Source of the DNA: Spirochaetota bacterium
GTDB taxonomy: Bacteria; Spirochaetota; Spirochaetia; Sphaerochaetales; Sphaerochaetaceae
Direction: 5' to 3'
Assembly: GCA_918298275.1 (NCBI GenBank)
Contig: CAKJZO010000081.1
Span: 1-64,000 of the forward strand
Length of the DNA stretch: 64,000 nucleotides
Made by a program: the position numbers and the translations under genes. This document shows, piece by piece, positions 42,010-52,060 of this stretch (its first letter is position 1; each line of letters starts with the position of its first letter). The notes beneath the pieces were generated by a model that did not search any database, was not told the origin of the DNA, and saw nothing but the letters and a program-made list of their open reading frames with translations.

Positions 42010-43754
42010 CAGTTCTTCTCTGCAAGCTCTTCAAGCTGCTTTACGTAGCTGGCGATGATATCCATGCCTTCCTGCCAGAAAGCAGGATCGGTGATATCTA
42101 TTCCAGCGCTCTTGGCAACATCCTCGGCAGAGAGCTGACCTGTCAGAGAAAGAAGTGCATTGTACTTCTCGTAGAACGGGTGGTCACTCTTCTCCTTGGT
42201 GGAGCGGTTGTACAGTCCCAGTCCGAAGAGCTGGCCGAAGGCATACGGATAGTTGTAGAAGGAGAATCCGGTGCTGTAGTAGTGGCCCTTGACCGCCCAC
42301 ATGTACGGATGCAGCAGCTTCTCGTCCAGACCGTCGCCGTAGGTCTTCTTCTGGCAGTCGATCATGATCTCGCACATCTCGTCAGGCATCAGCTCGCCCT
42401 CGCGTCTCTTCTCGAAGATCTCGCGCTCGAAGTAGAAGCGACAGAGGATATCAACGCAGACCTGGCAGGCACCCTGCACGAACTGCTCGATGATGGCAAC
42501 CTTCTGCTCCTCAGTTGCCTGCTCGACCGCACCCTTGAAGACGATGAACTCGCTGAAGATGCTTGCGGTCTCGGCAAGGGTCATGGGGTAGCTTCTCAGC
42601 AGAGCCGGCTTGACGCTGACCACATGGTCATGCCAGGCATGTCCGAGCTCGTGTGCAAATGTAGAGACTCCGTCGTATGTTCCGTCGAAATTGGCGAACA
42701 CCCTGCTCTCCTTGATCTTGGGCATGTAGATGTCATAGGCTCCGCCTGTCTTGCCTGCTCTCGGGAACGGATCGATCCAGTTGTTGTCGAATGCATTGGC
42801 TGCGAACTCTCCCATTGCGGGGTTGAATGCGCCGTACTGTGTCATGACCATTTCCCTTGCCTGCTCGTAGGTGTAGTTCATATCGGCTTTTCCGACCGGG
42901 GCAAAGAGGTCATAGAAAGCGCACTTCTTCAGTCCCAGGAGCTTGGCCTTGGTCTTCAGGTATCTGCGGAACATGGGAAGGTTCTTCTCCAGGGTTCCGA
43001 TCAGGGCGTCGAGGGTCTTGCGGGTTATTCTCGCCCCTGCGCAGGATCTGTCGATCGGGCTTTCCCAGTTGCGTCTCTTCTCGAGCGAGAGGCTTGTTCC
43101 CTTGATGCCGTTGAGTGCATAGCAGAATGCAACCTCATGTTCCTTCCAAACCTTGAGCTCTGCCTCGTAGGCCTTTCTTCTGACCTCGCGGTCGGGGCTT
43201 GTAGCAAGGGCGCGCAGCTGGATGACGGTCTTCTTCTCCCCGTCCAGCTCAGCGCAGGCAGAGGATGAGATTGTCTCCTGGAGACGTCCGAAGGCATCGG
43301 AACCGCTTCTCATGAGGTCTGCGGCCAGCTCCTCGAGCTCCTTGGGCATCTGATGCTTTGCCTCTTCGGCGATCTCATCGAAGATGAACCTGTAGTCGGG
43401 ATGGTCCTTGCAGTAGGCATCGACCTCATCCTTATGTTCTGCAACGAATGTAGTGAACAGCGTGGAGCACACGGCTTCATCCATGCCGAGTTCCTCAACC
43501 TTGTTCAGGGCATTGACTGCGGCCTTGTCGGTAGTATTGACGCTTACGTTGCAGTAGGCATAGGAACCGAGTGTTTCGGATATATCTTCCATCTCGTTTT
43601 CCATATCCACCAGCTTGGCCAGATTCGGCTTTGCAGATTCGAGCTCTTCCCTGATCTGCTTGAGCAGGGTCTTCAGCTTCTCAAGGTCTGCATTGAACTC
43701 CGGCGAATCTACTGCCGGATAAATGGGGCTGAGATTCCATCTCTTCTCTTCCAT
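42009..43754 (-). CDS. pepF: Oligoendopeptidase F (M3B)
   Basis: 581 residues. The zinc site is in FAHELGHAWHDH (HELGH, about residue 366) with the downstream ASIFSEFIVF that supplies the third ligand, and the N-terminal helical lid is present (WNLSPIYPAVDSPEF). It is a cytosolic zinc peptidase that degrades short peptides. Length fits the family. It sits between the RNA methyltransferase and the response regulator gene with a 9-base gap to the latter. Confidence 0.93.
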   Translation of the reverse strand: MEEKRWNLSPIYPAVDSPEFNADLEKLKTLLKQIREELESAKPNLAKLVDMENEMEDISETLGSYAYCNVSVNTTDKAAVNALNKVEELGMDEAVCSTLFTTFVAEHKDEVDAYCKDHPDYRFIFDEIAEEAKHQMPKELEELAADLMRSGSDAFGRLQETISSSACAELDGEKKTVIQLRALATSPDREVRRKAYEAELKVWKEHEVAFCYALNGIKGTSLSLEKRRNWESPIDRSCAGARITRKTLDALIGTLEKNLPMFRRYLKTKAKLLGLKKCAFYDLFAPVGKADMNYTYEQAREMVMTQYGAFNPAMGEFAANAFDNNWIDPFPRAGKTGGAYDIYMPKIKESRVFANFDGTYDGVSTFAHELGHAWHDHVVSVKPALLRSYPMTLAETASIFSEFIVFKGAVEQATEEQKVAIIEQFVQGACQVCVDILCRFYFEREIFEKRREGELMPDEMCEIMIDCQKKTYGDGLDEKLLHPYMWAVKGHYYSTGFSFYNYPYAFGQLFGLGLYNRSTKEKSDHPFYEKYNALLSLTGQLSAEDVAKSAGIDITDPAFWQEGMDIIASYVKQLEELAEKN

Positions 43755-43763
43755 AACTTGCTC

Positions 43764-45110
43764 CTATATGTCCAGATTGTACTCTTCAATCTTGGTAATC
43801 AATGTTCTCCTGGTGATTCCCAGTTCATTGGCAGCCTTGGTGCGGTTGCCTTCCCAGCGTCTGAGTGATTTCTCGATAACCTGTTTCTCAACATCCTTGA
43901 GCGACATCCCCTCGGTGCCGAGGTTTACCTCCGGAGCCTTGCGGGCATCGTGCCTGAGCACATCACCCCGAAGCTCGATGTTGTCTGCGGTTATCAGATC
44001 CCCGTCCGAGAAGATTGCCGCACGCTCGAGGATATTCTCCAGCTCCCTTATGTTGCCGTAGAAATCATAGTTCTTGAGCTTTTCCATTGCCTCCGGGGTG
44101 AGACCTGAAAAATGGCGTCCCATATTGGCATTGAGCTTCTTTATTATCCAAGCGGCCAGAAGCGGAATATCTTCCTTGCGCTCGCGAAGCGGCGGGATAT
44201 GTATGCGCACGACGTTGAGGCGGAAGAACAGATCCTCGCGGAACTTGCCCTCACGCACCATCTCCTCAAGGTCCTTGTTGGTCGCGCAGACTATGCGGGC
44301 GTTGATTGGCATGGGCTCTGTTCCGCCAAGGCGGGTGATCGAACGCTCCTGAAGAACGCGCAGGATCTTGACCTGAAGAGGATAAGGCATGTCGCCTATT
44401 TCATCCAGAAACAGGGTTCCGCCGTTGGCAAGCTCGAACATTCCGCTCTTGCGGCCTACGGCTCCGGTGAAGGCTCCCTTCTCATAACCGAAGAGCTCGC
44501 TCTCCAGAAGATTCTCGGGAACTCCGCCTATGTTGATTGCCACGAACGGGCCTGAGGAGACCGGACTCTGTTCGTGGATGGTTCTTGCCACCACTTCCTT
44601 TCCGGTTCCGCTCTCGCCCGTGACAAGGACGCTGGAATTGGTCTGGGCGATGCGTCCAATCATGTCCTTCACCTTGCGGATCTCGACGCTCTCACCGATG
44701 AAGGCCCTGCCCTGCGGAAGGCGCTCCTCCATCTCCTGCAGCGTTCTAAAGTGCTGGGCTTCAACAAGGTTCTTGAGCTTGATGATGACCTCTGCAGGGT
44801 CAAACGGTTTGACGATGTAGTCCTGGACACCGTTCTTCAGGGCAGTGACGGCATCGGAAATCTCACCGTGTGCGCTCATCATGATGATCGGCATCCTGAA
44901 GCCCTCATCACGAACCCACTTGACCAGCTCCTGGCCGTCCATGCCCGGCATCTTGAGATCCACAAGCATGCCGTCGAAGGTCTCTTCACGCAGTATGCGC
45001 TGGGCCGAGTAGGCGTTTTCCGCACCTACTCCGTCAATGCCTTCGACCTTCATGTATCTGACCATCAGGGACCTGATGTTGGTTTCATCGTCTACGATCA
45101 ATATCCTCAT
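43764..45110 (-). CDS. NtrC-family sigma-54-dependent response regulator
   Basis: 448 residues in three parts. A receiver domain has the phospho-acceptor Asp in [14 protein letters not shown]. An AAA+ domain has Walker A GESGTGKE, the sigma-54 loop GAFTGA and Walker [11 protein letters not shown] Fis-type HTH ends the protein ([16 protein letters not shown]). It activates sigma-54 promoters when phosphorylated. The cognate kinase is encoded 18 bases upstream. Targets are not visible; no -24/-12 promoter was recognised in the window. Confidence 0.94.
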   Translation of the reverse strand: MRILIVDDETNIRSLMVRYMKVEGIDGVGAENAYSAQRILREETFDGMLVDLKMPGMDGQELVKWVRDEGFRMPIIMMSAHGEISDAVTALKNGVQDYIVKPFDPAEVIIKLKNLVEAQHFRTLQEMEERLPQGRAFIGESVEIRKVKDMIGRIAQTNSSVLVTGESGTGKEVVARTIHEQSPVSSGPFVAINIGGVPENLLESELFGYEKGAFTGAVGRKSGMFELANGGTLFLDEIGDMPYPLQVKILRVLQERSITRLGGTEPMPINARIVCATNKDLEEMVREGKFREDLFFRLNVVRIHIPPLRERKEDIPLLAAWIIKKLNANMGRHFSGLTPEAMEKLKNYDFYGNIRELENILERAAIFSDGDLITADNIELRGDVLRHDARKAPEVNLGTEGMSLKDVEKQVIEKSLRRWEGNRTKAANELGITRRTLITKIEEYNLDI

Positions 45111-45128
45111 CTAAAACCTCATTTCAAA

Positions 45129-46448
45129 TCATTTGCAGGGCAGACTGACCTCTGCCACGGTTCCGCCGTTCTCCCGGTCGTAGATCTTAAGGGTACCGCC
45201 GCGGGCCTCCACGAACTGCTTGGAGATGGACAGACCTATCCCGCTTCCGTGAATCTTGGTGGTAAAGAACGGATCGAACAGCTTCTCCTTGGTCTCCTTC
45301 GGAAGACCGTCGCCACGGTCCATGACAAGAATTGTCACCGTCCTGTGCTTTGCACGGATGTCCACCTCAACCTCGGGATCGCGGCCCTCGCAGCTTTCGG
45401 TGGCATTCTTCATCAGGTTCTCGAACACAGACCTTGCCCTGTCCTCGTCGAAGTTCACGACGATCTCGGGGGTATCGGTCTGTACCTTTATGTTCTGTTT
45501 GAAAAGACGGGCGATGTCACGGATGAAGGACACGATTTCAATGTCCTTCGGTTCTCCCGCGGGGTTCTTGAGGAACTCGCTGACACGGTTGGTAAGGCTG
45601 GTCAGACGGGAGATTTCGTGGTCTATGACATCCAGGTCCTGGTGGAACTCCTCCGGCATGAGCTTGCGCATGAGTGCGCTCTGGATGGTCATTGCGCTCA
45701 GCGGATTCTTGATCTCGTGAGTCAGGGTTCTGGCTGCGGCACCGAGTTTTGCAAGGCTCTCGTTCTTCTGAAGCTGCATCCTGTATTTTCGGTTGTTGTT
45801 GTAAATGCTGAGAATCATGAGGAAAACCAGCAGCATTAGGCCCATTCCGACTATCGAAAGAATCCTTGCGCGTCTGAGGCTGTGGAAGTAATTGCTCCCG
45901 TCGAATTTGACATAGATGATATCGGGAAGGTCCGGATAAGGCGTCTGGTTTCCTCTGGGATCGCTTGGGGCGATGTTTCCCAGTTCAAGTACCACATTGA
46001 GCCTTGAGAGACGGAAATATTCGATCTCATTGGTGCTCTCGTCCATCATGTAGATGCCTAGAGTCGAATCCTGTCCGGTCCTTCTGCCCTGGGCCAGCTT
46101 GGACAATGGAAGCGTCAGTGGGACTTCACCGAGCCTCTGGTAGGCCGAGCCGCTTGAGGAGTAGATGCCGATTCCCTTTACTCCCTCGTCTTCCATGACC
46201 GAAAGGGCCTTGCTGGTGCTGTCGCTCAGGGCCATGTAGATCGAGTTGAAGGATTTCTCGGAATCGAATTTCATCTGAAGCAGGTACTTCTCCGAAATCC
46301 CGTTATAGATCATGAAGATGAAGGCCACGGACAGAACGAATGCAAGAATCAACCCGACATACACGAACGGGCGTTCCTTGCCTTCTATGAATTTCCATCT
46401 GAGTTTTATGTTCTTCTGCGCATCCTGAAGGACTTTCGGAGTTTTCAT
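45129..46448 (-). CDS. Membrane sensor histidine kinase
   Basis: 439 residues. Two membrane segments (about residues 28-50 and 195-218) enclose a periplasmic sensor of roughly 150 residues. The cytoplasmic part has the H-box LTHEIKNPLSAM, N-box FENLMKNATES, the G1 DRGDGLP and G2 GSGIGLSISKQ. It phosphorylates the NtrC-type regulator encoded next. Signal unknown. Its start overlaps a possible upstream start of the divergent Hsp33 gene by two bases. Confidence 0.93.
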   Translation of the reverse strand: MKTPKVLQDAQKNIKLRWKFIEGKERPFVYVGLILAFVLSVAFIFMIYNGISEKYLLQMKFDSEKSFNSIYMALSDSTSKALSVMEDEGVKGIGIYSSSGSAYQRLGEVPLTLPLSKLAQGRRTGQDSTLGIYMMDESTNEIEYFRLSRLNVVLELGNIAPSDPRGNQTPYPDLPDIIYVKFDGSNYFHSLRRARILSIVGMGLMLLVFLMILSIYNNNRKYRMQLQKNESLAKLGAAARTLTHEIKNPLSAMTIQSALMRKLMPEEFHQDLDVIDHEISRLTSLTNRVSEFLKNPAGEPKDIEIVSFIRDIARLFKQNIKVQTDTPEIVVNFDEDRARSVFENLMKNATESCEGRDPEVEVDIRAKHRTVTILVMDRGDGLPKETKEKLFDPFFTTKIHGSGIGLSISKQFVEARGGTLKIYDRENGGTVAEVSLPCK

Positions 46449-46536
46449 GCGTGAAATTATAACTTATAAACCGTTCTCATGTGAATGGATAAATTCCCTT
46501 GAACAAAAGGCATTCTTTCACTACTCTAGACTCGAC

Positions 46537-47487
46537 ATGCTTAAAAAGAAAATCGAAGACCAGGAGCTTCTCGAACACCTCGACAGGCTTCCTGAAGATG
46601 GCAGGCAGGTAGTATTGCTCGCTGATGGCCAGATCCGTCTCACAGGCTTGGGCGGAACCACAATGGTGAACCAGATGCGGAGCAATTTCAACCTCGGCTT
46701 GCTTGAAACCTACATTCTCGGACAGGCCTACATTGCAGCAGGTCTGATGGCTAGCTCCGTAAAAGGCAATGACCGCATCCAGCTCAACGTGGAGTGCGGA
46801 GGCCCAATCGGCGGAATCTATGTCGAATCATGGGCCTGCGGAGCCGTCAGAGGCTTCATCAAGAACAATCCCATCCCACTGGACAAACCTATTGAAAGCA
46901 AGGATTTCTCATTCCTCTACGGACCCGGATTCGTGAGTGTCACGAAGCTTCTCGAGGGAAGCCGCACCCCGTTCACGGGCCAGACGATGATGCAGTACGG
47001 AGACCTTGCCAAGGACCTTGCCCTCTACTACAACGAGAGCGAGCAGACTCCCACAATGTTCAGCCTTTCGGTTAATTTCGACAAGCAGGGCCGGGTCATC
47101 GGTGCAGGAGGACTGTTTCTGCAGGCAATGCCCGGTTGCAGCGATGAAGTTCTGGAGAAGCTTCAGGAAAAGAGCACACGCCTTCCCTCGATGGGAGCAG
47201 CCCTTGCCGAAGGAAAAACCGTCAGTCAGTACATTGAGGAGAACTTCGCCGAATTCGGGGTCCAGGAGCTTGCATCAGAGCATCTGGGCTTTTCCTGCCC
47301 CTGTTCCAGGGAACATTTCGAGACCTTCCTGGGAAGACTTCCGCAGGATGAGAAGGACGGAATCCTTTCCGATGACAAATTCCCGCTGGAACTGGAGTGC
47401 CTGAACTGCGGCACCAAGTACCGCTTCGACAAGAACGAGATAATGAACATCTTCAAGATGGATACAACCAAAGGAGAGAAGGCATGA
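46537..47487 (+). CDS. hslO: Hsp33 redox-regulated chaperone
   Basis: 316 residues. The fold markers GGPIGGIYVES and QMRSNFNLGLLE-like segments are followed by the redox switch: CPCS (CxC) and CLNCG (CxxC), which hold zinc and release it on oxidation to activate the holdase. I start at MLKKKIEDQ because the upstream extension overlaps the divergent kinase gene. The 3' end overlaps the RlmKL gene by four bases, linking oxidative-stress chaperone and rRNA modification in one unit. Confidence 0.9.
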   Translation: MLKKKIEDQELLEHLDRLPEDGRQVVLLADGQIRLTGLGGTTMVNQMRSNFNLGLLETYILGQAYIAAGLMASSVKGNDRIQLNVECGGPIGGIYVESWACGAVRGFIKNNPIPLDKPIESKDFSFLYGPGFVSVTKLLEGSRTPFTGQTMMQYGDLAKDLALYYNESEQTPTMFSLSVNFDKQGRVIGAGGLFLQAMPGCSDEVLEKLQEKSTRLPSMGAALAEGKTVSQYIEENFAEFGVQELASEHLGFSCPCSREHFETFLGRLPQDEKDGILSDDKFPLELECLNCGTKYRFDKNEIMNIFKMDTTKGEKA

Positions 47488-49736
47488 TATTTTTCGCTTC
47501 CGCATCCGCAAACCAGAACGACCTCGTGGAGAAAGAAGTCCGCGAAGCAGGAGGACAGGACATAGTCACCAGTTCCGGCGGTGTCGAGTTCTCCGCTGAC
47601 CTCGAGACGGCATACCGTTTCTGCATGTGGACAAGAAGTGCAACAAGACTTCTGGTTCTGGTACACATGTATGACGGCCTTCAGTCCACAGACGATCTCT
47701 ATGACCATTCAATGACCCTCCCCTGGGAGAACTGGATCAATCCCGAGCGCACATTCGCAATTACGGAGACCGTGAGCGACTGCAGATGGATCAGAAACAG
47801 CCATTTCGCATCTCTGAGGCTCAAGGATGCCATCGTGGAGAGAATCCGCACCAAGTACGACGGAGTCCGCCCCGATGTGGACAGGGACAACCCGGACATC
47901 GTGTTCCACCTTCATGTGAACAGGAACCTCGTACGCTGGTATGTGGACTTCGCCGGCAGGGACCTCTACCACAGAGGATACCGCAAAGCCCAGACACAGG
48001 CAGTTTTGGGAGAGTTCATGGCTGCCTCACTTCTTTACAGAAGCGACTGGTACAAGAAACTCAGAGCCCATCTGGAGAATCCCGAACTTGGGGCACCCAC
48101 CCTTCTCGATCCCTTCTGCGGAAGCGGAACAATCTGTATCGAAGCTGCCCTCATGGCAACCAACACCGCACCCGGACTGCTGAAGACCGAGAGCTTCGCC
48201 TTCCTTAAACTGCCCATTCATAACGATGAGCTGTGGCAGAAGACGGTAGACCAGGCTGAAAGCATGCGCATAAAAAATGAGTGCAAGATCATCGGATGGG
48301 ACATCGACAAGCGTGCCATCGAGATTTCCAAGGCCAATGCTGAGGCTGCCAACGTTGCAGATCTGATTGAGTTCGAAGTGCGCGATTTCACCAAGACTAC
48401 GGAAGAGGATGTACCGGCGGAAACCGGATGCATCGTAACGGATCCGCCCTACGGAGTCAGACTTGACAGCGGATCGGCTGCAATCAGAAGACTCTACACG
48501 GCAATGGGCGAGATCATCTACAACTGCTTCTGCGGCTGGGACATCTGCATACTCTGCGGCAACAGCGAGCTTCTGAGCTTCATCGACATGAAGCCGAACC
48601 GCACCAATACGCTGATCAACGGCGGCATCGAGTGCCAGGCTGCCCACTACTATGTCTTCAGCAAACAGGAACGCCAGCAGATGACAGAGCGCGCACTTGC
48701 CAGAAAGGCCGAGCGTCTTGCTGCTCCGCTGACCCCTGGCGCACAGATGGCGGCAAACAGGCTCAAGAAGAACCTGGCCACCATCGGAAAGCAGATGGAG
48801 AAGGAAGGAGTCACCTGCTACAGGCTCTACGATGCCGACATGCCCGAGTACAGCGCCGCAATCGACGTCTATGAAGGCAAATGGATAAGCCTGCAGGAAT
48901 ATGCAGCCCCGTCGTCAATCGACCCAGAGGATGCTACCAGAAGACTGGAAGAGCTGGTGATAGCTACCGAGAGGACCACCGGTATCGATCTGGATGACAT
49001 CCATGTCAAGCGCAGGGAAATCCAGAAGGGAGCCAACCAGTACACAAGAAGAGGCAGCTCCTCGCACTTCAATATCGTCAATGAGAACGGACACAAGTTC
49101 ATCGTGAACTTCACGGACTATCTTGATACGGGAATATTCCTGGACCACAGGCCGGTGAGAAAGCTCATCGAGACCATGAGCAGGGACAAGAGGTTTCTGA
49201 ACCTGTTCTGCTATACGGCAAGCGCAACGGTCTATGCCGCAGCAGGAGGAGCCCTCTCGACCGTCAGCGTCGATGCCAGTGCAACATACCTGGACTGGGC
49301 GACCAAGAACATGCAGATAAACGGCTTCAACACCCTGAACCACTTCTTCTACAGGGACGACTGCATATCCTTCCTGAAGGAGAACAGCGATGTGTTCGAC
49401 CTGATCTTCTGCGATCCGCCCACGTTCTCCAACAGCAAGAGCAGAGCCGGAAGTTTCGACGTCCAGCGCGACCACGGCTATCTGATCCGCTCCTGCATGA
49501 GACATCTGTCAAGCGACGGAGTCCTGATCTTCTCGACCAACTACACACGCTTCAAGATGTTCGGTGAGCTGTACGATGAATTCATCGTCGAAGATATCAC
49601 CGACAGCACAATCGGAGCGGACTTCGCGCGCAACAGCAAGATCCACCGCTGCTATATGATCCGCCACCGCACGGAACAAGCACTGGTGATCAATCCGCCG
49701 AAGAGAACGGTAAAGAAGATTGTAAAGAAAAACTGA
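47484..49736 (+). CDS. rlmL: Bifunctional 23S rRNA methyltransferase RlmKL
   Basis: 750 residues, two fused methyltransferases. The N-terminal THUMP region (residues 1-160) and RlmL half end in LDPFCGSGTICIEAAL and TDPPYGVRL (m2G2445). The C-terminal RlmK half has RFLNLFCYTASATVYAAAGG and FCDPPTFSNSK (m7G2069). Length and order fit the gammaproteobacterial fusion. The ATG overlaps the Hsp33 stop and has AAGGAGAG upstream. The methyl positions are those of the E. coli enzyme. Confidence 0.92.
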   Translation: MIFFASASANQNDLVEKEVREAGGQDIVTSSGGVEFSADLETAYRFCMWTRSATRLLVLVHMYDGLQSTDDLYDHSMTLPWENWINPERTFAITETVSDCRWIRNSHFASLRLKDAIVERIRTKYDGVRPDVDRDNPDIVFHLHVNRNLVRWYVDFAGRDLYHRGYRKAQTQAVLGEFMAASLLYRSDWYKKLRAHLENPELGAPTLLDPFCGSGTICIEAALMATNTAPGLLKTESFAFLKLPIHNDELWQKTVDQAESMRIKNECKIIGWDIDKRAIEISKANAEAANVADLIEFEVRDFTKTTEEDVPAETGCIVTDPPYGVRLDSGSAAIRRLYTAMGEIIYNCFCGWDICILCGNSELLSFIDMKPNRTNTLINGGIECQAAHYYVFSKQERQQMTERALARKAERLAAPLTPGAQMAANRLKKNLATIGKQMEKEGVTCYRLYDADMPEYSAAIDVYEGKWISLQEYAAPSSIDPEDATRRLEELVIATERTTGIDLDDIHVKRREIQKGANQYTRRGSSSHFNIVNENGHKFIVNFTDYLDTGIFLDHRPVRKLIETMSRDKRFLNLFCYTASATVYAAAGGALSTVSVDASATYLDWATKNMQINGFNTLNHFFYRDDCISFLKENSDVFDLIFCDPPTFSNSKSRAGSFDVQRDHGYLIRSCMRHLSSDGVLIFSTNYTRFKMFGELYDEFIVEDITDSTIGADFARNSKIHRCYMIRHRTEQALVINPPKRTVKKIVKKN

Positions 49737-49745
49737 TTGTGAAGC

Positions 49746-50627
49746 TCAGAGCTTCTTGAGGTAATGACCCTCGACCCATACGCCTTCGTTGACAATGACG
49801 AAGGCGTTTTTGTCATACTTGCGTACTATCTGGCGAAGCTGATGGACCTCATACTTGGAAATGAGGATGTAGAGCATGTGCTCATCCTCGTGAGTATAGG
49901 CACCGATGGAGTGCAGTTCGGTAACTCCCCTGCCCATCTTGGTAAACACCTCGTACTCGATGTCATCGGGATTGGTCTTGGTGATTATCTTCACCTCGAC
50001 GTTGATGTTCTGCGCATGGAACTTGTCTATTGCAAAAGCGTGCACGACTGCGAAGATCACCGAATAGACAACGATCTGGACATCGAAAAGGAACAGACAG
50101 ACCGCATAGATCACAAGGTTCACGGCAAGGTTCACCTGCCCCACCCTGATGTTGCTGTGGGACTTGGAAATCAGCATTCCTATGATATCCATGCCGCCCG
50201 TGGAAGAGGACATGCGCAGCACCAGACCTATTCCGGCGCCGGAGATAAAGGCACCCACTATGGTCGATGCCAGACAGTCATCCACGATCACCGTGGTGGG
50301 AATCAGTGACATGGCAACCGTGAGGGATGTCACAGCTACCAGGGTCTTCAGGAAAAACAGCTTGTCAAGGCGTGGAAATGCATAGATGAGAATAGGCAGA
50401 TTGAGGGCATAGAAGATGATTCCCGCAATATCCTTCGAACCGAATTCGATATGGATGTAATCGGACAATATCGTTCTTATGAGCTGAGCGATACCCACGA
50501 GGCCTCCGCTGTAGAGGTTGAACGGAACTATGAACAGGTTCACGCCTACAGCATAGAGTGCGCCGCCTATGACACACATCAGATAGCGTTCGAAATGTAT
50601 CTTGTTCTCAAGGTCTCTAGCATTCAT
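49746..50627 (-). CDS. YitT-family membrane protein (DUF161/DUF2179)
   Basis: 293 residues. Five or six membrane segments (residues 15-200) include the GGLVGIAQLI and GIGLVLRMSSSTGGMDI repeats of YitT proteins. The C-terminal 90 residues are the cytosolic DUF2179 domain (EYEVFTKMGRGVTELHSIGAYT). Function unknown; the family is proposed to transport small solutes. It converges on RlmKL with a nine-base gap. Confidence 0.9.
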   Translation of the reverse strand: MNARDLENKIHFERYLMCVIGGALYAVGVNLFIVPFNLYSGGLVGIAQLIRTILSDYIHIEFGSKDIAGIIFYALNLPILIYAFPRLDKLFFLKTLVAVTSLTVAMSLIPTTVIVDDCLASTIVGAFISGAGIGLVLRMSSSTGGMDIIGMLISKSHSNIRVGQVNLAVNLVIYAVCLFLFDVQIVVYSVIFAVVHAFAIDKFHAQNINVEVKIITKTNPDDIEYEVFTKMGRGVTELHSIGAYTHEDEHMLYILISKYEVHQLRQIVRKYDKNAFVIVNEGVWVEGHYLKKL

Positions 50628-50647
50628 CCTGACCGCCTTTCATGCAA

Positions 50648-50674
50648 AGAGGCTGGGGAATACACCCAGCCTCT
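50648..50674 (-). terminator. Hairpin between mscL and the YitT gene, weak terminator
   Basis: A perfect 10-bp stem AGAGGCTGGG/CCCAGCCTCT with a 7-base loop. Reading on the minus strand only three T follow, so termination after mscL would be partial or the hairpin may stabilise the mscL mRNA end. Confidence 0.5.
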
Positions 50675-50698
50675 AGACATCATTGGTTCATTTCTCCA

Positions 50699-51070
50699 TC
50701 ACTTGGCTTCTTCAGCAGCCTTCTTTGCCTCTGCCTCTGCCTTTTCCTTCATCCTGTTGATACCGCGGACGATAAGGAAGAGCACAAATGCAGTGAGCAC
50801 GAACTGGATGATGTTCTGGATCAGGTTGCCGTAGCGGATTGCCAGTTCCTCGGTTGTCTCTGTTGCAGCCTTGAGGATAACCTTGAGCTCGCCGAAATCG
50901 GTTCCGCCGACAAGGAGTCCGAGAATAGGATTCAGGATATCCTTGACGAATGAATTCACGATAGCGGTGAACAGACCGCCGATGATGATACCGACTGCCA
51001 TGTCAACGACGTTTCCACGGGAGATGAACTCCTTGAACTCGCCGAAAAAGCCTTTCTTTTCTCCAGCCAT
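50699..51070 (-). CDS. mscL: Large-conductance mechanosensitive channel
   Basis: 123 residues. FKEFISRGNVVDMAVGIIIG is the N-terminal gate, with the second membrane segment IQFVLTAFVLFLIVRGINRM and a charged C-terminal bundle. It opens under membrane tension to release solutes on osmotic downshock. The ATG before AGEKKGF has GGAGGG upstream and is the normal start; the 12 codons further upstream are not conserved. Confidence 0.96.
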   Translation of the reverse strand: MAGEKKGFFGEFKEFISRGNVVDMAVGIIIGGLFTAIVNSFVKDILNPILGLLVGGTDFGELKVILKAATETTEELAIRYGNLIQNIIQFVLTAFVLFLIVRGINRMKEKAEAEAKKAAEEAK

Positions 51071-51148
51071 ATTAACCCTCCATGGGAAAAAAATCTCTAT
51101 TGTCACTGTTTTATATCAAAACAGGAAAAAAAACAATTGTCAGTTGCC

Positions 51149-52060
51149 TCAGAAAGCCCTGCTCAGGAAGGCTCTCAGCTCCAGTCTGTTGGCCATCTTC
51201 GTTGTCGGAACAAGGTAATAATGGTCCGAAACGACGAAACCGATCGAGAAGTTCTTGTATCTGTGATATCTGAGTCCGATTTCGATGGCCATACCTGCCT
51301 TGACGGAATTGCCGTTGATGAACGTGAATCCCATATCAGGTCCGATGGCACCCCATACATCGCAGTTCCCGACAACCGTAGTTGCAAGGGCCTGGGCGTT
51401 CAGATATGCCTGAAGCTGCATCTGGCTCGGCTTGTAGAACAGATGCTTGGAGGTATAGATACCTACATTGCCCTTCACTCCGATATCGAAGATTCCGGCC
51501 TTGAAGAAGGTCCTGAAATATGAAGCGTTGAATCCTATTGTCTTCGGGGCTGCCGAATCCGGGATGCTGTCCATGTAGCCGATGCCCAGATCCAGATACA
51601 CAAGAGGCTTGTACTCCTCGACCTCGACGGTAGGAACATCGATTTCATCCTCTATGACCGTTGCAGCGGCAACCTCTTCATCTGTTGCAGGCTGTTCGGC
51701 TGGAGTCTCAGGCTCGGAAGTCTCCTCCGGCTGTTCTTCGGGCTCTGCGGGTTCGGGCTCCTCGCTCTCGGTATAGATCTCGGAATCAGTAGCGCTGCTG
51801 GGGCTCCAGATTATCCCGTCGTAGGACTGCTGCAGATACAGGGTGTGCAGGACGGACACGTCCAATGTCAGGGACACCTCGTTGACGTTCCGGTCAACTA
51901 CAATCCATCTTCCGTCCTCCTCTCCATCGACCTGATACCTGTAGAATTCGACATCCGGATCGTTTTCATACCATGTCCAGGTGACGATTCCGTCAAGTGC
52001 GAACAAGCCGACAACAGAGACAAACAGCAGGATTGCGATGAACAACAGTTTCTTCATCAT
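51149..52060 (-). CDS. Exported protein with acidic P/E-rich linker and beta-rich C-terminus, probable outer-membrane protein
   Basis: 303 residues. After the signal peptide (MMKKLLFIAILLFVSVVGLFA) comes a fibronectin-like segment WTWYENDPDVEFYRYQVDG, then an acidic linker of repeated E-P-E/E-E-P/A-E-Q units (about residues 92-130), then about 170 residues of alternating hydrophobic strands (YLDLGIGYMDSIP, NASYFRTFFKAG, IGLRYHRYKNFSIGF) ending in Phe, as outer-membrane barrels do. I recognise no named family. Its first codon overlaps the nucleotidyltransferase stop by four bases. Confidence 0.75.
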   Translation of the reverse strand: MMKKLLFIAILLFVSVVGLFALDGIVTWTWYENDPDVEFYRYQVDGEEDGRWIVVDRNVNEVSLTLDVSVLHTLYLQQSYDGIIWSPSSATDSEIYTESEEPEPAEPEEQPEETSEPETPAEQPATDEEVAAATVIEDEIDVPTVEVEEYKPLVYLDLGIGYMDSIPDSAAPKTIGFNASYFRTFFKAGIFDIGVKGNVGIYTSKHLFYKPSQMQLQAYLNAQALATTVVGNCDVWGAIGPDMGFTFINGNSVKAGMAIEIGLRYHRYKNFSIGFVVSDHYYLVPTTKMANRLELRAFLSRAF

